Source of the DNA: CAWJLS01 sp963843755
Lineage (GTDB): Bacteria; Acidobacteriota; Thermoanaerobaculia; Multivoradales; DATKCC01
Direction of reading: 5' to 3'
Assembly: GCA_963843755.1 (NCBI GenBank)
Contig: CAWJLS010000009.1
Coordinates: 124,001 to 188,000 of the forward strand
DNA length: 64,000 nucleotides
Position numbers and translations under genes: made by a program. Shown here in pieces: positions 36,151-48,300 of the stretch; position 1 is the first letter of the stretch; each line of letters begins with the position of its first letter. The notes beneath the pieces are model-generated. The model was given only the letters and a program-made list of their open reading frames with translations, was not told the origin of the DNA and searched no databases.

Positions 36151-37083
36151 ATGACCCCCGAGCTGCGGAGCGCCATCGAAGCCACCCTGGCCGCCGCCGG
36201 GAGGCCGGTGACGATCACCGGCGCCCGCCCGGTCGGCGGCGGGTGCATCCACCGGGCCGAGATCGCCGCCTTCGAGGGGACGTCTCGTTCGACAGGCGAC
36301 GGCGCCCACGGGCCGGCCGGCGCGCTGTTCGTCAAGTCGAACGACGACCCGCGGGCGGCCGCGATGTTCGAGACCGAGGCCGCGGGGCTCCGGGCGCTCG
36401 CCGCCCCCGGGGCGATCCGCGTGCCCCTGGACCCGCGGGTCGGGCGCGCGGGCGACCGTTCCTTCCTGGTGATGGAAGCGATCCCCACGGGTCGCCCCGG
36501 CAAGCGGTTCTTCGAGGACTTCGGCCGCCGCTTCGCCCGCCTCCACGGCCTGACCCGGGCGGCGCGCTGCGGCTTCGCCCACGACAACTTCCTCGGCGCC
36601 ACGCCCCAGCCCAACGGCTGGATGGACACGTGGGTCGAGTTCTTCCGCGTCCGGCGGCTCGGGTTCCAGATCGACCTGGCCCGTGAGCGCGGCCTCTCGG
36701 ACCCGGAGCTCGACCGGCTGATGGACCGCCTGCTCGACCGCCTGGACCAGTGGATCGACCTGACCGGCCTGGAAGGGGAGCCCGCCTGCCTGCTCCACGG
36801 CGACCTCTGGAGCGGCAACTTCCTGGTGGATGAGGAGGGCGAGCCGGTACTGGTCGACCCGGCGGTCTACTACGGGCACCGGGAGGCGGATCTCGCCATG
36901 ACCGAGCTGTTCGGCGGCTTCTCTCCCCGCTTCTACGCCGCTTACGAGGAGGAGTGGCCGCTCCCGCCGGGCAGCGCCGACCGGCGCGCCCTCTACCAGC
37001 TCTACCACCTGCTCAACCACCTCAACCTCTTCGGCCGCGGCTACCGGGGTCAGGCGGTCGCGATCGCCCGCCGGTTCGCCTGA
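36151..37083 (+). CDS. Fructosamine kinase family protein
   Basis: A 310-residue protein of the FN3K/YniA family, kinases that phosphorylate ketosamines on glycated proteins or metabolites and so allow deglycation. It has an APH/ChoK-like fold: VGGGCIHRAEIA as glycine loop, FVKSNDD with the ATP-contacting Lys, FLVMEAIPTGRP hinge, LLHGDLWSGNFLVDEEG catalytic loop (HGDxxxxN) and the metal-binding VDPAVYYGHREADLAMTELF. Length and order of motifs are normal. It converges on the DUF885 peptidase gene, 23 bp apart. Confidence 0.9.
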   Translation: MTPELRSAIEATLAAAGRPVTITGARPVGGGCIHRAEIAAFEGTSRSTGDGAHGPAGALFVKSNDDPRAAAMFETEAAGLRALAAPGAIRVPLDPRVGRAGDRSFLVMEAIPTGRPGKRFFEDFGRRFARLHGLTRAARCGFAHDNFLGATPQPNGWMDTWVEFFRVRRLGFQIDLARERGLSDPELDRLMDRLLDRLDQWIDLTGLEGEPACLLHGDLWSGNFLVDEEGEPVLVDPAVYYGHREADLAMTELFGGFSPRFYAAYEEEWPLPPGSADRRALYQLYHLLNHLNLFGRGYRGQAVAIARRFA

Positions 37084-37106
37084 GCGGCCGGGCCGCCCCC
37101 AAGCGC

Positions 37107-39098
37107 CTACTCCGCGGCGGCGTCCCGGCGCGCCTGCTCCTGCCCGATCCACCAGTCGATGTGCTCCTCCAGCACCGCCAGCGGCATGGCGCCGTGGCCG
37201 ATCACCGCGTCGTGGAAGCGGCGCACGTCGAACCGGTCCCCCAGGGCCTCCTCGGCCCGGTGGCGCAGCCGCCAGATGGTCGCGCTGCCGAGCTTGTAGC
37301 CCAGCGCCTGGGCCGGGATGTCGGTCGAGTAGCGAAGCGTCTCCGTGGCGAGCTGGGTGGACGACTCGAGGACCCGCTGGCCCATGTAGTCGAGCGCCTT
37401 CTCCCGCGACCAGCCGAGGACGTTCATGCCGGTGTCGACCACCAGCCGGCACGACAGGAACATGTCCATGGCGAGGCGGCCGTAGTGGTCGTAGGGCTCG
37501 GCGTAGAGACCCATCTCGCCCGCCAGGCCGGAGGCGTACTCCGCCCAGCCCTCGACGAAGGCGGTCGGGAAGGAGCTCCGGCGGAAGGCGGGCAGGTCGT
37601 GGTTCTCGTTCTGGAGGGCGATCTGGAAGTGGTGGCCCGGAACCAGCTCGTGGTAGATCAGCGCCGCGGCCTGGACCAGGGAGCGCTGGTCGAGCTTCGA
37701 GCCGTTGAAATAGTAGAGCCCGCGCTCCTGGCCCGGCGTCGGCCACTGGTAGTAGCCGTAGGTCATCCCCGGCTCGAGCGCCGGGTCGAGGCGGCCGACG
37801 CCGTAGGGCGCCTTCGGGGTGTGCAGGAACCAGCGGCCGATCAGCGGCTCGATGCGGCGGATCGGCCGGTTCAGCCGTTCGGCGACGCCGGCCGGGTCGC
37901 AGGCCAGGAAGCGCGGATCGGTGCGCAGCATGGCGTTGAAGTCGGCCATCGAGGCGTCGGAGCCGAGGAGCTTGCGGATCGTCGCCATCTCCCCCTCGAT
38001 CCGTTCGACCTCCGCCAGGCCGCGCCGGTGGATCTCCCCGGGAGAGAGATCGAGCCCCGTGCGCAGCCGGACCAGCGTCCGGTACGCCTCGGCGCCCCCA
38101 GGGTACTGGCCCAGGCCGACCGCCTCCGGCGCCGCCGCCCGGTAGTCGTCGCCGAAGATCGCCACCAGCCGGCCGAACGCCGGCGCGATCTGCCCGGCGA
38201 TGCGGCGGTCCACCTCGCTCTCGAACGCCTTCGCCTCCTCCGGGTCGACCCCGGCGAGCCGCGCGGAGGCGACATGGAAGGGATGCGCTGTCGGGTCAGA
38301 GGGGGCGCCACCCTTCTCCGCCTCGTGCGGCGCCTGGTCGCCCGCCTCGTGCGGCGCCAGGGCGGAGAGCGTCGCCACCACCAGGTCGATCTCCGGCCGC
38401 GGGACGAGGATCCCCATCCGCCGCTGGGTCTCCAGGTTCGCTCGCAGGGTCTCCGCGATGTCCGGGAGCTGGTCGAGCAGGTGGAGGTAGCGCTGCCGGT
38501 CCTCGGGTGTCGCCACCGGCACCTGCGCCAGCGTCTGGCCGACGCCCGAGAAGGCCCAGGCGTAGGGAGTGACCTGGAAGCTGTACCAGAAGACGGTCGG
38601 CGCCTCGACCACCTGGTCGAGCTCCCAGCGCAAGATCTTGGCCGTCAGCCAGCGCTCGTGGTCGCCGTCCCCGGCCTCCGGCGGACCGTCGAAGCGGTCG
38701 ATGTCGATCGTGTCCAACCGGTCGAGCAACCCCCGGGCCCAGGCCGCGTCCTGCTTCGCCTCGTCGTAGGAGAGGGAGGGCAGCTCCTCGACCGGCAGCC
38801 CTTCCTTGAGCCGCAGCGCCGCCGAGCGCGCGAGCACGTGCTGCCAGTACTCCTCCGCGAGGGCGTCCAGGCGGACGGCCGCGTCGCCGGCCGGGGCCAT
38901 CGCCTCCGCCGCGGCGGCCGGCGAGGCGGCCAAGCCACCGAGGGCGACGAGCGCGAGAGACCCGAGAAGCCCGGCGAGCCCGAGCAGCAGAGACGTCAGA
39001 ACCGCGGCGGCCGGTGCGCCGGTTCGGTCCGATGCAGTGGTCGATCGGGTGGCGGTCGATCGGGAGGCGGCGGTCGGGCGGCGGTCTGTCCTTCTCAC
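37107..39098 (-). CDS. DUF885 family exported metallopeptidase-like protein
   Basis: A 663-residue exported protein. The GTG at 39098 is chosen for the AAAGGAG nine bases upstream; the frame extends much further up over the oxidase gene without homology. A long signal region (AVLTSLLLGLAGLLGSLALV) is followed by an all-helical DUF885 domain. The zinc motif reads IYHELVPGHHFQ (HExxPGH, about residue 490), followed by SSFPTAFVEGWAEYASGLAG with the downstream Glu, as in M32-like carboxypeptidases. The substrate is unknown. The start overlaps the oxidase stop (GTGA at 39095-39098), so the two are translationally coupled. Confidence 0.88.
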   Translation of the reverse strand: MRRTDRRPTAASRSTATRSTTASDRTGAPAAAVLTSLLLGLAGLLGSLALVALGGLAASPAAAAEAMAPAGDAAVRLDALAEEYWQHVLARSAALRLKEGLPVEELPSLSYDEAKQDAAWARGLLDRLDTIDIDRFDGPPEAGDGDHERWLTAKILRWELDQVVEAPTVFWYSFQVTPYAWAFSGVGQTLAQVPVATPEDRQRYLHLLDQLPDIAETLRANLETQRRMGILVPRPEIDLVVATLSALAPHEAGDQAPHEAEKGGAPSDPTAHPFHVASARLAGVDPEEAKAFESEVDRRIAGQIAPAFGRLVAIFGDDYRAAAPEAVGLGQYPGGAEAYRTLVRLRTGLDLSPGEIHRRGLAEVERIEGEMATIRKLLGSDASMADFNAMLRTDPRFLACDPAGVAERLNRPIRRIEPLIGRWFLHTPKAPYGVGRLDPALEPGMTYGYYQWPTPGQERGLYYFNGSKLDQRSLVQAAALIYHELVPGHHFQIALQNENHDLPAFRRSSFPTAFVEGWAEYASGLAGEMGLYAEPYDHYGRLAMDMFLSCRLVVDTGMNVLGWSREKALDYMGQRVLESSTQLATETLRYSTDIPAQALGYKLGSATIWRLRHRAEEALGDRFDVRRFHDAVIGHGAMPLAVLEEHIDWWIGQEQARRDAAAE

Positions 39099-40513
39099 GG
39101 TCCCTGCTCCTTTCCGGAGAGCTGGCTGCGCTCCGAGCCGTCCAGCGTCTCGAGTCGTCCGAACGAGAACTTCTCGAGTGGCTCCGCCCGTCCGAGCACC
39201 CAGTCGGCGACGTGCTCGCCCAGCACCGGGCAGAGCTTGAAGCCGTGGCCGGAGCCGCCGCCGACGATCCAGGTGTTGGCCGCCTGCGGGTGGCGGTCGA
39301 TCAGGTAGTGCCCGTCGGGGGTGTTGGTGTACTGGCAGACCCGGGTCTCGACCAGCGGCGCGCCGGCCATGCCCGGGAAGCGCTCCCGCAGCAGGGCGCG
39401 GACACGCTCCAGGCTGTCCTGGCGCGGGACCCGTTCGAGGTCGGTCGGGTCGATCCGCTCGCCGTGGGTGTCGTCGGCGATCTTGAAGCCGCGGTTGCGG
39501 TTGCCCGGGATGCCGTAGAGGACCCGCTTCCCGAAGTCGACCCAGACCGGCAGAGACTCCTCGTCGTACGAGCTGGCGCCGGCGCCTCTCCCAGCAGGAG
39601 TGCCGAAGTAGAAGACGTCCTGGCGGCTCGGCCGGAGGCGCTCTCCCACCAGCTCGGGGAAGAGCGTGCCGAGCCACGGGCCGCAGGCGAAGACGAAGTG
39701 GTCGGCCGAGAGCGTCGCACCGCCGTCGAGCCGGACGCTCGCCATGCGCCCGTCGGCCACCGCGCCCGGCGCCGCCGACGCCCGCACCACGTCGCCCCCC
39801 TCGGCGGCCACCGCCCGCTCCACCGCCTGGCACGCTCGCCGGGCGGTGAGGTAGCCGGCCTCCTCCTCGTAGTAGACGTGGGCGACACCGTCGAAATCGA
39901 TACCGGGGAAGCGCCGCCGGGCCTCGGGCCCGTCGAGCCGGCGGACCGAGAGGCCGACCTCCTCCATGAACGGCATCGACGCCCGGGCGTAGCCGTCGTC
40001 GCCGCGGAACATCCAGAGGGCGCCCGTCTTCTGGTAGAGCGGCTGACAGAAGTCCCCTTGCCACCGCCGCTCGGCGTCGCGCCAGAGCTCGAACGCCCGG
40101 GCGACCCACTCGGTGTAGACCCGGTCCGGACCGTACATGCCCCGGATCACCCGGGTCTCGCCGCCGGAGCTGGCGCGGGAGTTGCCCGCCCCCCAGGCGT
40201 CGACCAGGGTGACCCGGGCGCCGCGGCGGAGCAGCCAGAGGGCGGTCCAGCCGCCGAAGGCGCCCGCGCCGATGACCGCCACCCGCGGTCCGTCGGACGG
40301 GTGCACTGCCGGGGCCTTCGCCGGTTCGGCCGCGGGGGCGGAGTGAACCGCGCGGGGAGACGCCGCGCCGGCCATCACCACCCCGCCGGCGGCGACGGCG
40401 CCGCGGAGCAGGTCGCGCCGGCTGAGGTCCCGGGCCGTGGAAGCTCCTTCGGCGGCCTGCGACGCCCGTCGCGGCGCCAACAGTTCGGGTCGACACGCCA
40501 CTCGATCGTCCAT
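39095..40513 (-). CDS. Tat-exported FAD-dependent oxidoreductase (DAO/sarcosine oxidase-like)
   Basis: A 472-residue flavoprotein of the DAO family close to N-methyltryptophan/monomeric sarcosine oxidases. The ATG at 40513 is preceded by GGAGGG. A twin-arginine signal (LSRRDLLRGAVAAGGVVMAG, about residues 30-50) precedes the Rossmann motif VAVIGAGAFGGWTALWLLRR, then SSGGETRVIRGMYG, and near the end CQYTNTPDGHYLIDRHP and VGGGSGHGFKLCPVLG, where a Cys-containing GHGFK segment suggests covalent FAD attachment as in sarcosine oxidase. It would oxidise secondary amines in the periplasm with H2O2 production. It is coupled to the DUF885 gene. Confidence 0.88.
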   Translation of the reverse strand: MDDRVACRPELLAPRRASQAAEGASTARDLSRRDLLRGAVAAGGVVMAGAASPRAVHSAPAAEPAKAPAVHPSDGPRVAVIGAGAFGGWTALWLLRRGARVTLVDAWGAGNSRASSGGETRVIRGMYGPDRVYTEWVARAFELWRDAERRWQGDFCQPLYQKTGALWMFRGDDGYARASMPFMEEVGLSVRRLDGPEARRRFPGIDFDGVAHVYYEEEAGYLTARRACQAVERAVAAEGGDVVRASAAPGAVADGRMASVRLDGGATLSADHFVFACGPWLGTLFPELVGERLRPSRQDVFYFGTPAGRGAGASSYDEESLPVWVDFGKRVLYGIPGNRNRGFKIADDTHGERIDPTDLERVPRQDSLERVRALLRERFPGMAGAPLVETRVCQYTNTPDGHYLIDRHPQAANTWIVGGGSGHGFKLCPVLGEHVADWVLGRAEPLEKFSFGRLETLDGSERSQLSGKEQGP

Positions 40514-40883
40514 CCGGCGCCCTCCACAGGGGTTGCGCAGTTCATGCGGCAGTTGATCGGTTCGATAGCTGAAATGTACGATTCGTGCCCCAATTGTACA
40601 CACCATCGGGCCGCGGCCGCACAGGCCGGAGGCGGCCGGACCGACCCGGAAGCCGCCCTCCACGCTGTCGCTCGCGACCGGATCGTCACTCTACCGTCCT
40701 GCCGACCCCATCCCCCGGGTCCCATCCTCCGAGCCGATTCTCCGATCCGAGGCGGGCGGCTCCCCGCGCCGTGCAGGCGGGAGGCCCCGGAGCCGCGGCG
40801 GTCGCGGTAGGCTCGCCCCGCGCACCGACTCCCGCTCACGCCGTCGACTCCGTTCCCCGTCCAGCCCCGCGAGGTCCCGTCCC
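40514..40883. other. Divergent intergenic region between oxidase and phytase-like genes
   Basis: A 370-bp spacer containing the ribosome site of the oxidase gene at its left end and the operator-like inverted repeat at 40575-40600. No convincing small gene or RNA is seen; the open frames here are high-GC artefacts without homology. Confidence 0.5.
40575..40600. promoter_or_regulatory. Operator-like inverted repeat upstream of the oxidase gene
   Basis: TGTACGATT at 40575-40583 and AATTGTACA at 40592-40600 are inverted copies (8 of 9 matching) separated by 8 bp, 62-87 bp upstream of the oxidase ATG. The AT-rich segment contrasts with its surroundings. This is a typical dimeric-repressor geometry; the regulator is unknown. 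Confidence 0.5.
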
Positions 40884-42287
40884 ATGCACCCCGCCCTCTC
40901 CCTCTGCCGCGCCCGGCTCGCCGGCACCGGCCCGTCCGCTGCCACCGCCTCGGTCACCCTTTCCGGCCTCCGACCGGCCGCGTCGCGCGCCCTGGTTCTG
41001 CTGGCACTCCTCGCCGCCCTGACCTCCGGCTGCGCCACGCAGCAGCCCGGCGGACCGGCCCCGGCGGTCGCCCCTGGACAGGAGACGCCCAGCTTCACCT
41101 TCCTCGGCGAGGCGGTGATCGGACCGGACCTGCCCGCCGGCGTCCGGCCGCTCGACCCGGACCGTCCGGCGCCGGTCGGCGGCCTCTCCGGGCTGGTCTT
41201 CGACCCGGCGCGGGGCGACTACCTGGCGCTCTCCGACAGCCGGGGTGAGCACGACCACGGACCGGTGCGGATGTACCGGATGGCGATCGCCCTCCGGGCG
41301 GGAAGGCTGACGGACGATGGCGCTCGGGTGAGGTCGGTGACCGCGCTCCGCGACCGGGGCGGCGCGCTGTTGGAGAAGGGCACGGTGGACCCGGAAGGGA
41401 TCGCCCTCGCCCCGGGCGGTGGGGTCTACGTCTCGTCGGAAGGCGTCGCCAAGGACGGGATCGACCCGTTCGTGCGGCGCTACGACGACGACGGCCGGAT
41501 GACCGGCGAGCTCCCCCTGCCGGACGCCTGCCGCTGCCGCGGCGGCGCCCACCCGCGCGGCGTGCGCGACAACCTGGGCTTCGAGCCGCTCACCGTCAGC
41601 CCGCCAGCGCCAGAGCACGCACGCGGCGTGCGCTACCTCTTCACCGGCACCGAGAACGCCCTCGCCCAGGACGGTCCGAAGGCGACGGTCGACCACGGCA
41701 GCGCATCGCGCCTGTTGCGCTGGACCCTGGCGGCGGACGGCACCGCCGCCGGCCCGCCCACCGAATGGGTCTACCCGGTCTCGCCGGTCGCCGAGGCGCC
41801 GACCCCCGAGCACCCCCAGCCGGACGGCCTGCCGGTCGCCGGCCTGGTCGAGTTGATCGCCCTCGGGCCCCACGACCTGCTCTCCCTCGAGCGCTCCTAC
41901 ACCGACGGCGTCGGCACAACGGTCCGCCTCTATCGGGTCCGGCTGGACGGCGCGACCGAGGTCACCGGCCGCACGTCCCTCGCGGAGGGACCCGAGGAGC
42001 CGCCCGCGGGCGGGCGCGCGCGGCGCGACGGGCGCGATGACCGACCTGACCGCGATGACCGACATGGGGACCACCGGCCCGTCCCCGCGTCGAAGACCCT
42101 GCTGCTCGACGTCTCCGCGGCGCTCGCCGGCCACCACGTGCTGAGCGACAACCTCGAAGGGATGACCTTCGGCCCGGACCTCCCCGACGGCCGGCGGCTG
42201 CTCCTCCTGGTGAGCGACGACAACTTCAACCACGACAGCCAGCGCACCCACGTGGTCGCCTTCGCCGTCGCGCCCCGGGTCCTGTAG
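40884..42287 (+). CDS. Esterase-like activity of phytase family lipoprotein
   Basis: A 467-residue envelope lipoprotein of the phytase-like esterase family, a beta-propeller fold. A long basic/hydrophobic leader ends in LLALLAALTSGCATQQ with the lipobox Cys at about residue 50. Family features follow: VGGLSGLVFDPARGDYLALS, VDPEGIALAPGGGVYVSSEG, NLGFEPLTV, LLSLERSYTDG and the closing NLEGMTFGPDLPDGRRLLLL and VSDDNFNHDSQRTHVVAF. The enzymatic activity is poorly defined for the family. A Gly/Arg/Asp-rich insert sits around residue 370-395. It is followed by the ADOP permease after 140 bp. Confidence 0.85.
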   Translation: MHPALSLCRARLAGTGPSAATASVTLSGLRPAASRALVLLALLAALTSGCATQQPGGPAPAVAPGQETPSFTFLGEAVIGPDLPAGVRPLDPDRPAPVGGLSGLVFDPARGDYLALSDSRGEHDHGPVRMYRMAIALRAGRLTDDGARVRSVTALRDRGGALLEKGTVDPEGIALAPGGGVYVSSEGVAKDGIDPFVRRYDDDGRMTGELPLPDACRCRGGAHPRGVRDNLGFEPLTVSPPAPEHARGVRYLFTGTENALAQDGPKATVDHGSASRLLRWTLAADGTAAGPPTEWVYPVSPVAEAPTPEHPQPDGLPVAGLVELIALGPHDLLSLERSYTDGVGTTVRLYRVRLDGATEVTGRTSLAEGPEEPPAGGRARRDGRDDRPDRDDRHGDHRPVPASKTLLLDVSAALAGHHVLSDNLEGMTFGPDLPDGRRLLLLVSDDNFNHDSQRTHVVAFAVAPRVL

Positions 42288-42427
42288 GCGTCCTGTAGGC
42301 GCCACTGCCGCTGTAACCCTCGGTCTCGTTCGTTCGTACGAGGCGTCAGAAAGCCTCGACCTCGCCGACCGGGCGGACCCGGCCGGCGATCGTCAGTTGG
42401 ACAGCCGACCCGTCCTGGAGAAGCCCG

Positions 42428-44935
<2,508 letters not shown>

Positions 44936-45324
44936 GGGAGAGCGCGCCCGCCACCGAGGACCACGGGGTCCGGTTCCGGCACCTCCGAACCTTCGACACG
45001 GGCTTCGCTCGCCTGGACACTCTCACCTGTTGAGGTGATCCACGCATAGACGACGAAGCAATTTCGCGATCGGCACATCCAACCCGCGCCGCCACCCGTA
45101 GGGTCAGAGCGAGGCCGAACCAAAGCCGTCGGTGAAGGCAACCACACCGGATTGGCCGCGGGCGCCGGCAGGCCTCACCAGGCAGCTCACCTCCCCCGGC
45201 GCCCGCACATTTTTTTCCGGACAGGCTTGCTGCACTGCGTCTGATCGTCGATCCCGTTCGCCGGTCGAGAACTCCGTGGAGCTTGCCGTCGGCCCGCTGC
45301 CCCCTTCAGCGTCCACCGGGCCGC
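44936..45324. other. Convergent intergenic region
   Basis: A 389-bp spacer between two convergent stops. A short hairpin TCACCT-gttg-AGGTGA lies at 45023-45038, and an unusual run of eight T occurs near 45208-45215. Neither is a textbook terminator. A minus-strand frame reads into this region from the downstream gene's shadow, but I see no supportable gene. Confidence 0.45.
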
Positions 45325-48300
45325 TCACGGCACGGTGATCGGATCCGGAGTGAAGAGCGGCGGGATGTTCGCCTGCTCGAGCTGCTCGTTGAGCGCCGGC
45401 AGGGCGTTGCCGAAGTAGGCGTTGACCGCGTCGAGAGCCTGGCCGACCCGGTCCTCGAGGTCCCGGTAGTACTCCTCCTGCGGGGCGGACGGCGCACGGA
45501 AGCCGCCGTCGACGTTGCGCTCCAGCGAGCCGACCTCGGAGAGCAGCGGTGGTGCCTGGCTCCAGTACGGCTTGCCCTCCTCGCCGCCGAGCAGCACGAT
45601 CAGCTCCTGAGCCTCCTTCTCCCGCGCCTTCCACGCCGCGTCGAGGGCCTCCGGCACTTCGCGGCCGAGCTGCTTGACGTGCGCTCGGCGGGCGGCGCTC
45701 TCTTCGACCACCACGTCCAGGCCACGGAGCGCGGTGTTGACGGCGCTCTTGACCGCCGTCAGGTCCGACGCCATCCGGAAGGCCGCGTCGAGCGCCCCCG
45801 GCGCGGTGTCGACCAGCGGATCGAGCCGCACCTCGACCGGGGTTTCGTACGCGGTGCCGTCAACCGTCAGGCGGACGGTGTAAGTGCCGGGCAGAGCGGC
45901 CGGACCGCGCTCGGGACCGAAGAACTCTTCCTCGGCGCTCAGCCCCTCCGACACCTTGCGCTGCGCGGGGCCGTCGTAGGTCAGGTCCCAGGCCACCCGG
46001 TTGATCCCTTTCTCGGTCGGTAGCTTCTTCTGCTCGATGGTGCGCACCACGGTGCCGTCGGCGTCCAGGATCTCGAGGCGGATGCGGTCGCCGGCAGACT
46101 TGATCGGCGCGTCCATCGCCTCGCTCTCCGCGGCCGCATCGCCCGTGTCGCCGTCCTCCCCGTCCGCTCCTCGGGAGGCCATGCCTTCCTCGGCTTCCCC
46201 GTCCTCCATCGTGCCCTGGTCCCCCTTCGGCGGCGTCTCGATCTTCTCCGCCAGCGAGTAGCTGATCAGGGCGCCGTAGGGCGGGTTGGGGGACTTGTAC
46301 TCCTGGTCGCCCAGGCCGTAGCGGGTGAAGCGGACCGGGAAGCGGAGCGCCGGACGGACCGGGAAGAGGTGGGCCGGCTCGGCGGCGACCTGCGGGCTCC
46401 ACTGCTGGATCGGGGTCAAGTCGTCGAAGATGTACATGGCCCGGCCGTGGGTGCCGACGATCAGGTCGTCCTCCCGCGGCTGGATGACCAGGTCGTGGAC
46501 CGGCACGGTCGGGAGGTTGGCGGCGTCGAGCTCGCTCCAGTGGCGGCCCTGGTCCCAGGAGGCGAAGAGGCCGAGCTCGGTGCCGGCGTAGAGGAGGTCC
46601 GGGTTCGTCGGATCCTCGCGCACGATGTGGACCCACGCACGCTCCGGGATGCCGTCGGTCGAGAGCCTCTTCCAGGTGGCGCCGAAGTCGGTGGTCTTGT
46701 AGAGGTGGGGCGCGAGATCGTCGAACATGTGCCGGTCGAAGGCGGCGTAGGCGGTGCCGGCGGCGGTGGCCGACGGCTCGACGTGGGAGACCGGCGAGAA
46801 CCGCGCCAGGCCGGAGACGTTGCCGACCACGTTGGTCCAGGTGGCGCCGCCGTCGCGGGTGACCTGGAGGTTGCCGTCGTCGGTACCGGCCCAGAGCACG
46901 CCCTGCTGCACAGGTGACTCGGCCAGGCTGATGATCGTCGTGTGGTACTCGGCGGTGGTGTTCTCCGGCCAGATCGGCCCGCCGGCCGGGCCCTGCTTGG
47001 CCGGGTCGTCGGTGGTGAGATCCGGGCTGATCACCTCCCAGGTCTCGCCGAAGTCGGGCGACTTGAAGACCACGTTGCCGCCGAAGTAGATCGATCGACG
47101 TCCATTGGAGCCATCGAACGGCGAGGCGACGATCGGCGCGTCCCAGTTGAAGCGGTACTCGAGGTCGCCCACCGGGCCGCCGTCGTTCCTCCGCGGCTGC
47201 GGGCTGACGTCCTCCTGCTGGCGGGTCTCGAGGTGGGTGCGGACGATGGCGCCGCCCTGGGACTCGGACAGCGTCAGGTCCGGGTCGTCCGGGTCGAACT
47301 GGAGCCAGTAGGCGTCGCCGAAGGAGATCATCCGCCAGTCGTCCTCGAGAATCCCGGCAGGCTCGCGGGTGCGGCTCGGGCCGACCCAGGTGCCGTTGTC
47401 CTGGAGGCCGCCGCCGACCCGGTAGAACGGCTGCCGGTCGTCGGCATTGACCTGGTAGAACTGGGCGATCGGCAGGTTGCGGATCGGCTCCCAAGTGGCG
47501 CCCCGGTCATAGGAGACGGCGACGCCCCCGTCCTGCCCCTGCCACATGCGGTCGGGGTCGGTCGGGTCGATCCACAGGGCATGGAAGTCGACGTGGGTGG
47601 TGCGCGAGATGCGCTTGAAGGTGTGGCCGCCGTCGATCGACACCTGGAGCCGGCTCGCCACGGCGTAGACCCGGTTCTCGTCCATCGGGTCGACCCGCAC
47701 GTGGGTGTAGTAGAGGCCGCGGGAGACGATCTCCGGCTCGTCGCACACCTTGCGGAACGTCACCCCCCGGTCGTCCGAACGGAAGAGCGTACCCTCGTTC
47801 GACTCGGCGATGGCGTAGACCGTCTCCGGATGGGACCGGGCGACCTGGACACCGATCCGGCCGATCAGCTTCGGCAACCCCTTCTGATCACCCTTCGGAC
47901 CCTTGCCGTCGAGCTTCTCCCAGGTGGCGCCACCGTCGACCGACTTCCACAGCCCGCCCTTCTCGTCGCCGCTGATGAAGGTCCACGGCTTGCGGTCGAA
48001 GTACCAGAGCGCGGCGTAGAGGATCTTCGGGTTGGAGGGATCGAGCCCCAAGTCGGCGACGCCATGGGTGTCATCGAGATAGAGCACCTTCTGCCAGGTG
48101 GCACCACCGTCGGTCGACTTGAACACGCCGCGCTGCTCGCTCGGTCCGTAGATCGAGCCCAGGGCGCCGACGTAGACCGTGTCCGGGTCGGTCGGATCGA
48201 CCAGGACCTTCGAGATGTGGCGCGTGCCGTCGAGGCCGACGTGGCTCCAGCTCTGGCCGCCGTCGGTCGTCTTGTAGACCCCGTTGCCGAAGGAGACGCT

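Noticed and set aside
45104..45634. A minus-strand frame of 176 codons reading into the convergent spacer with an ending like a beta-domain protein
   Set aside because: Most of it is an alternative frame of the sortilin-like gene; no start or homology within the spacer.
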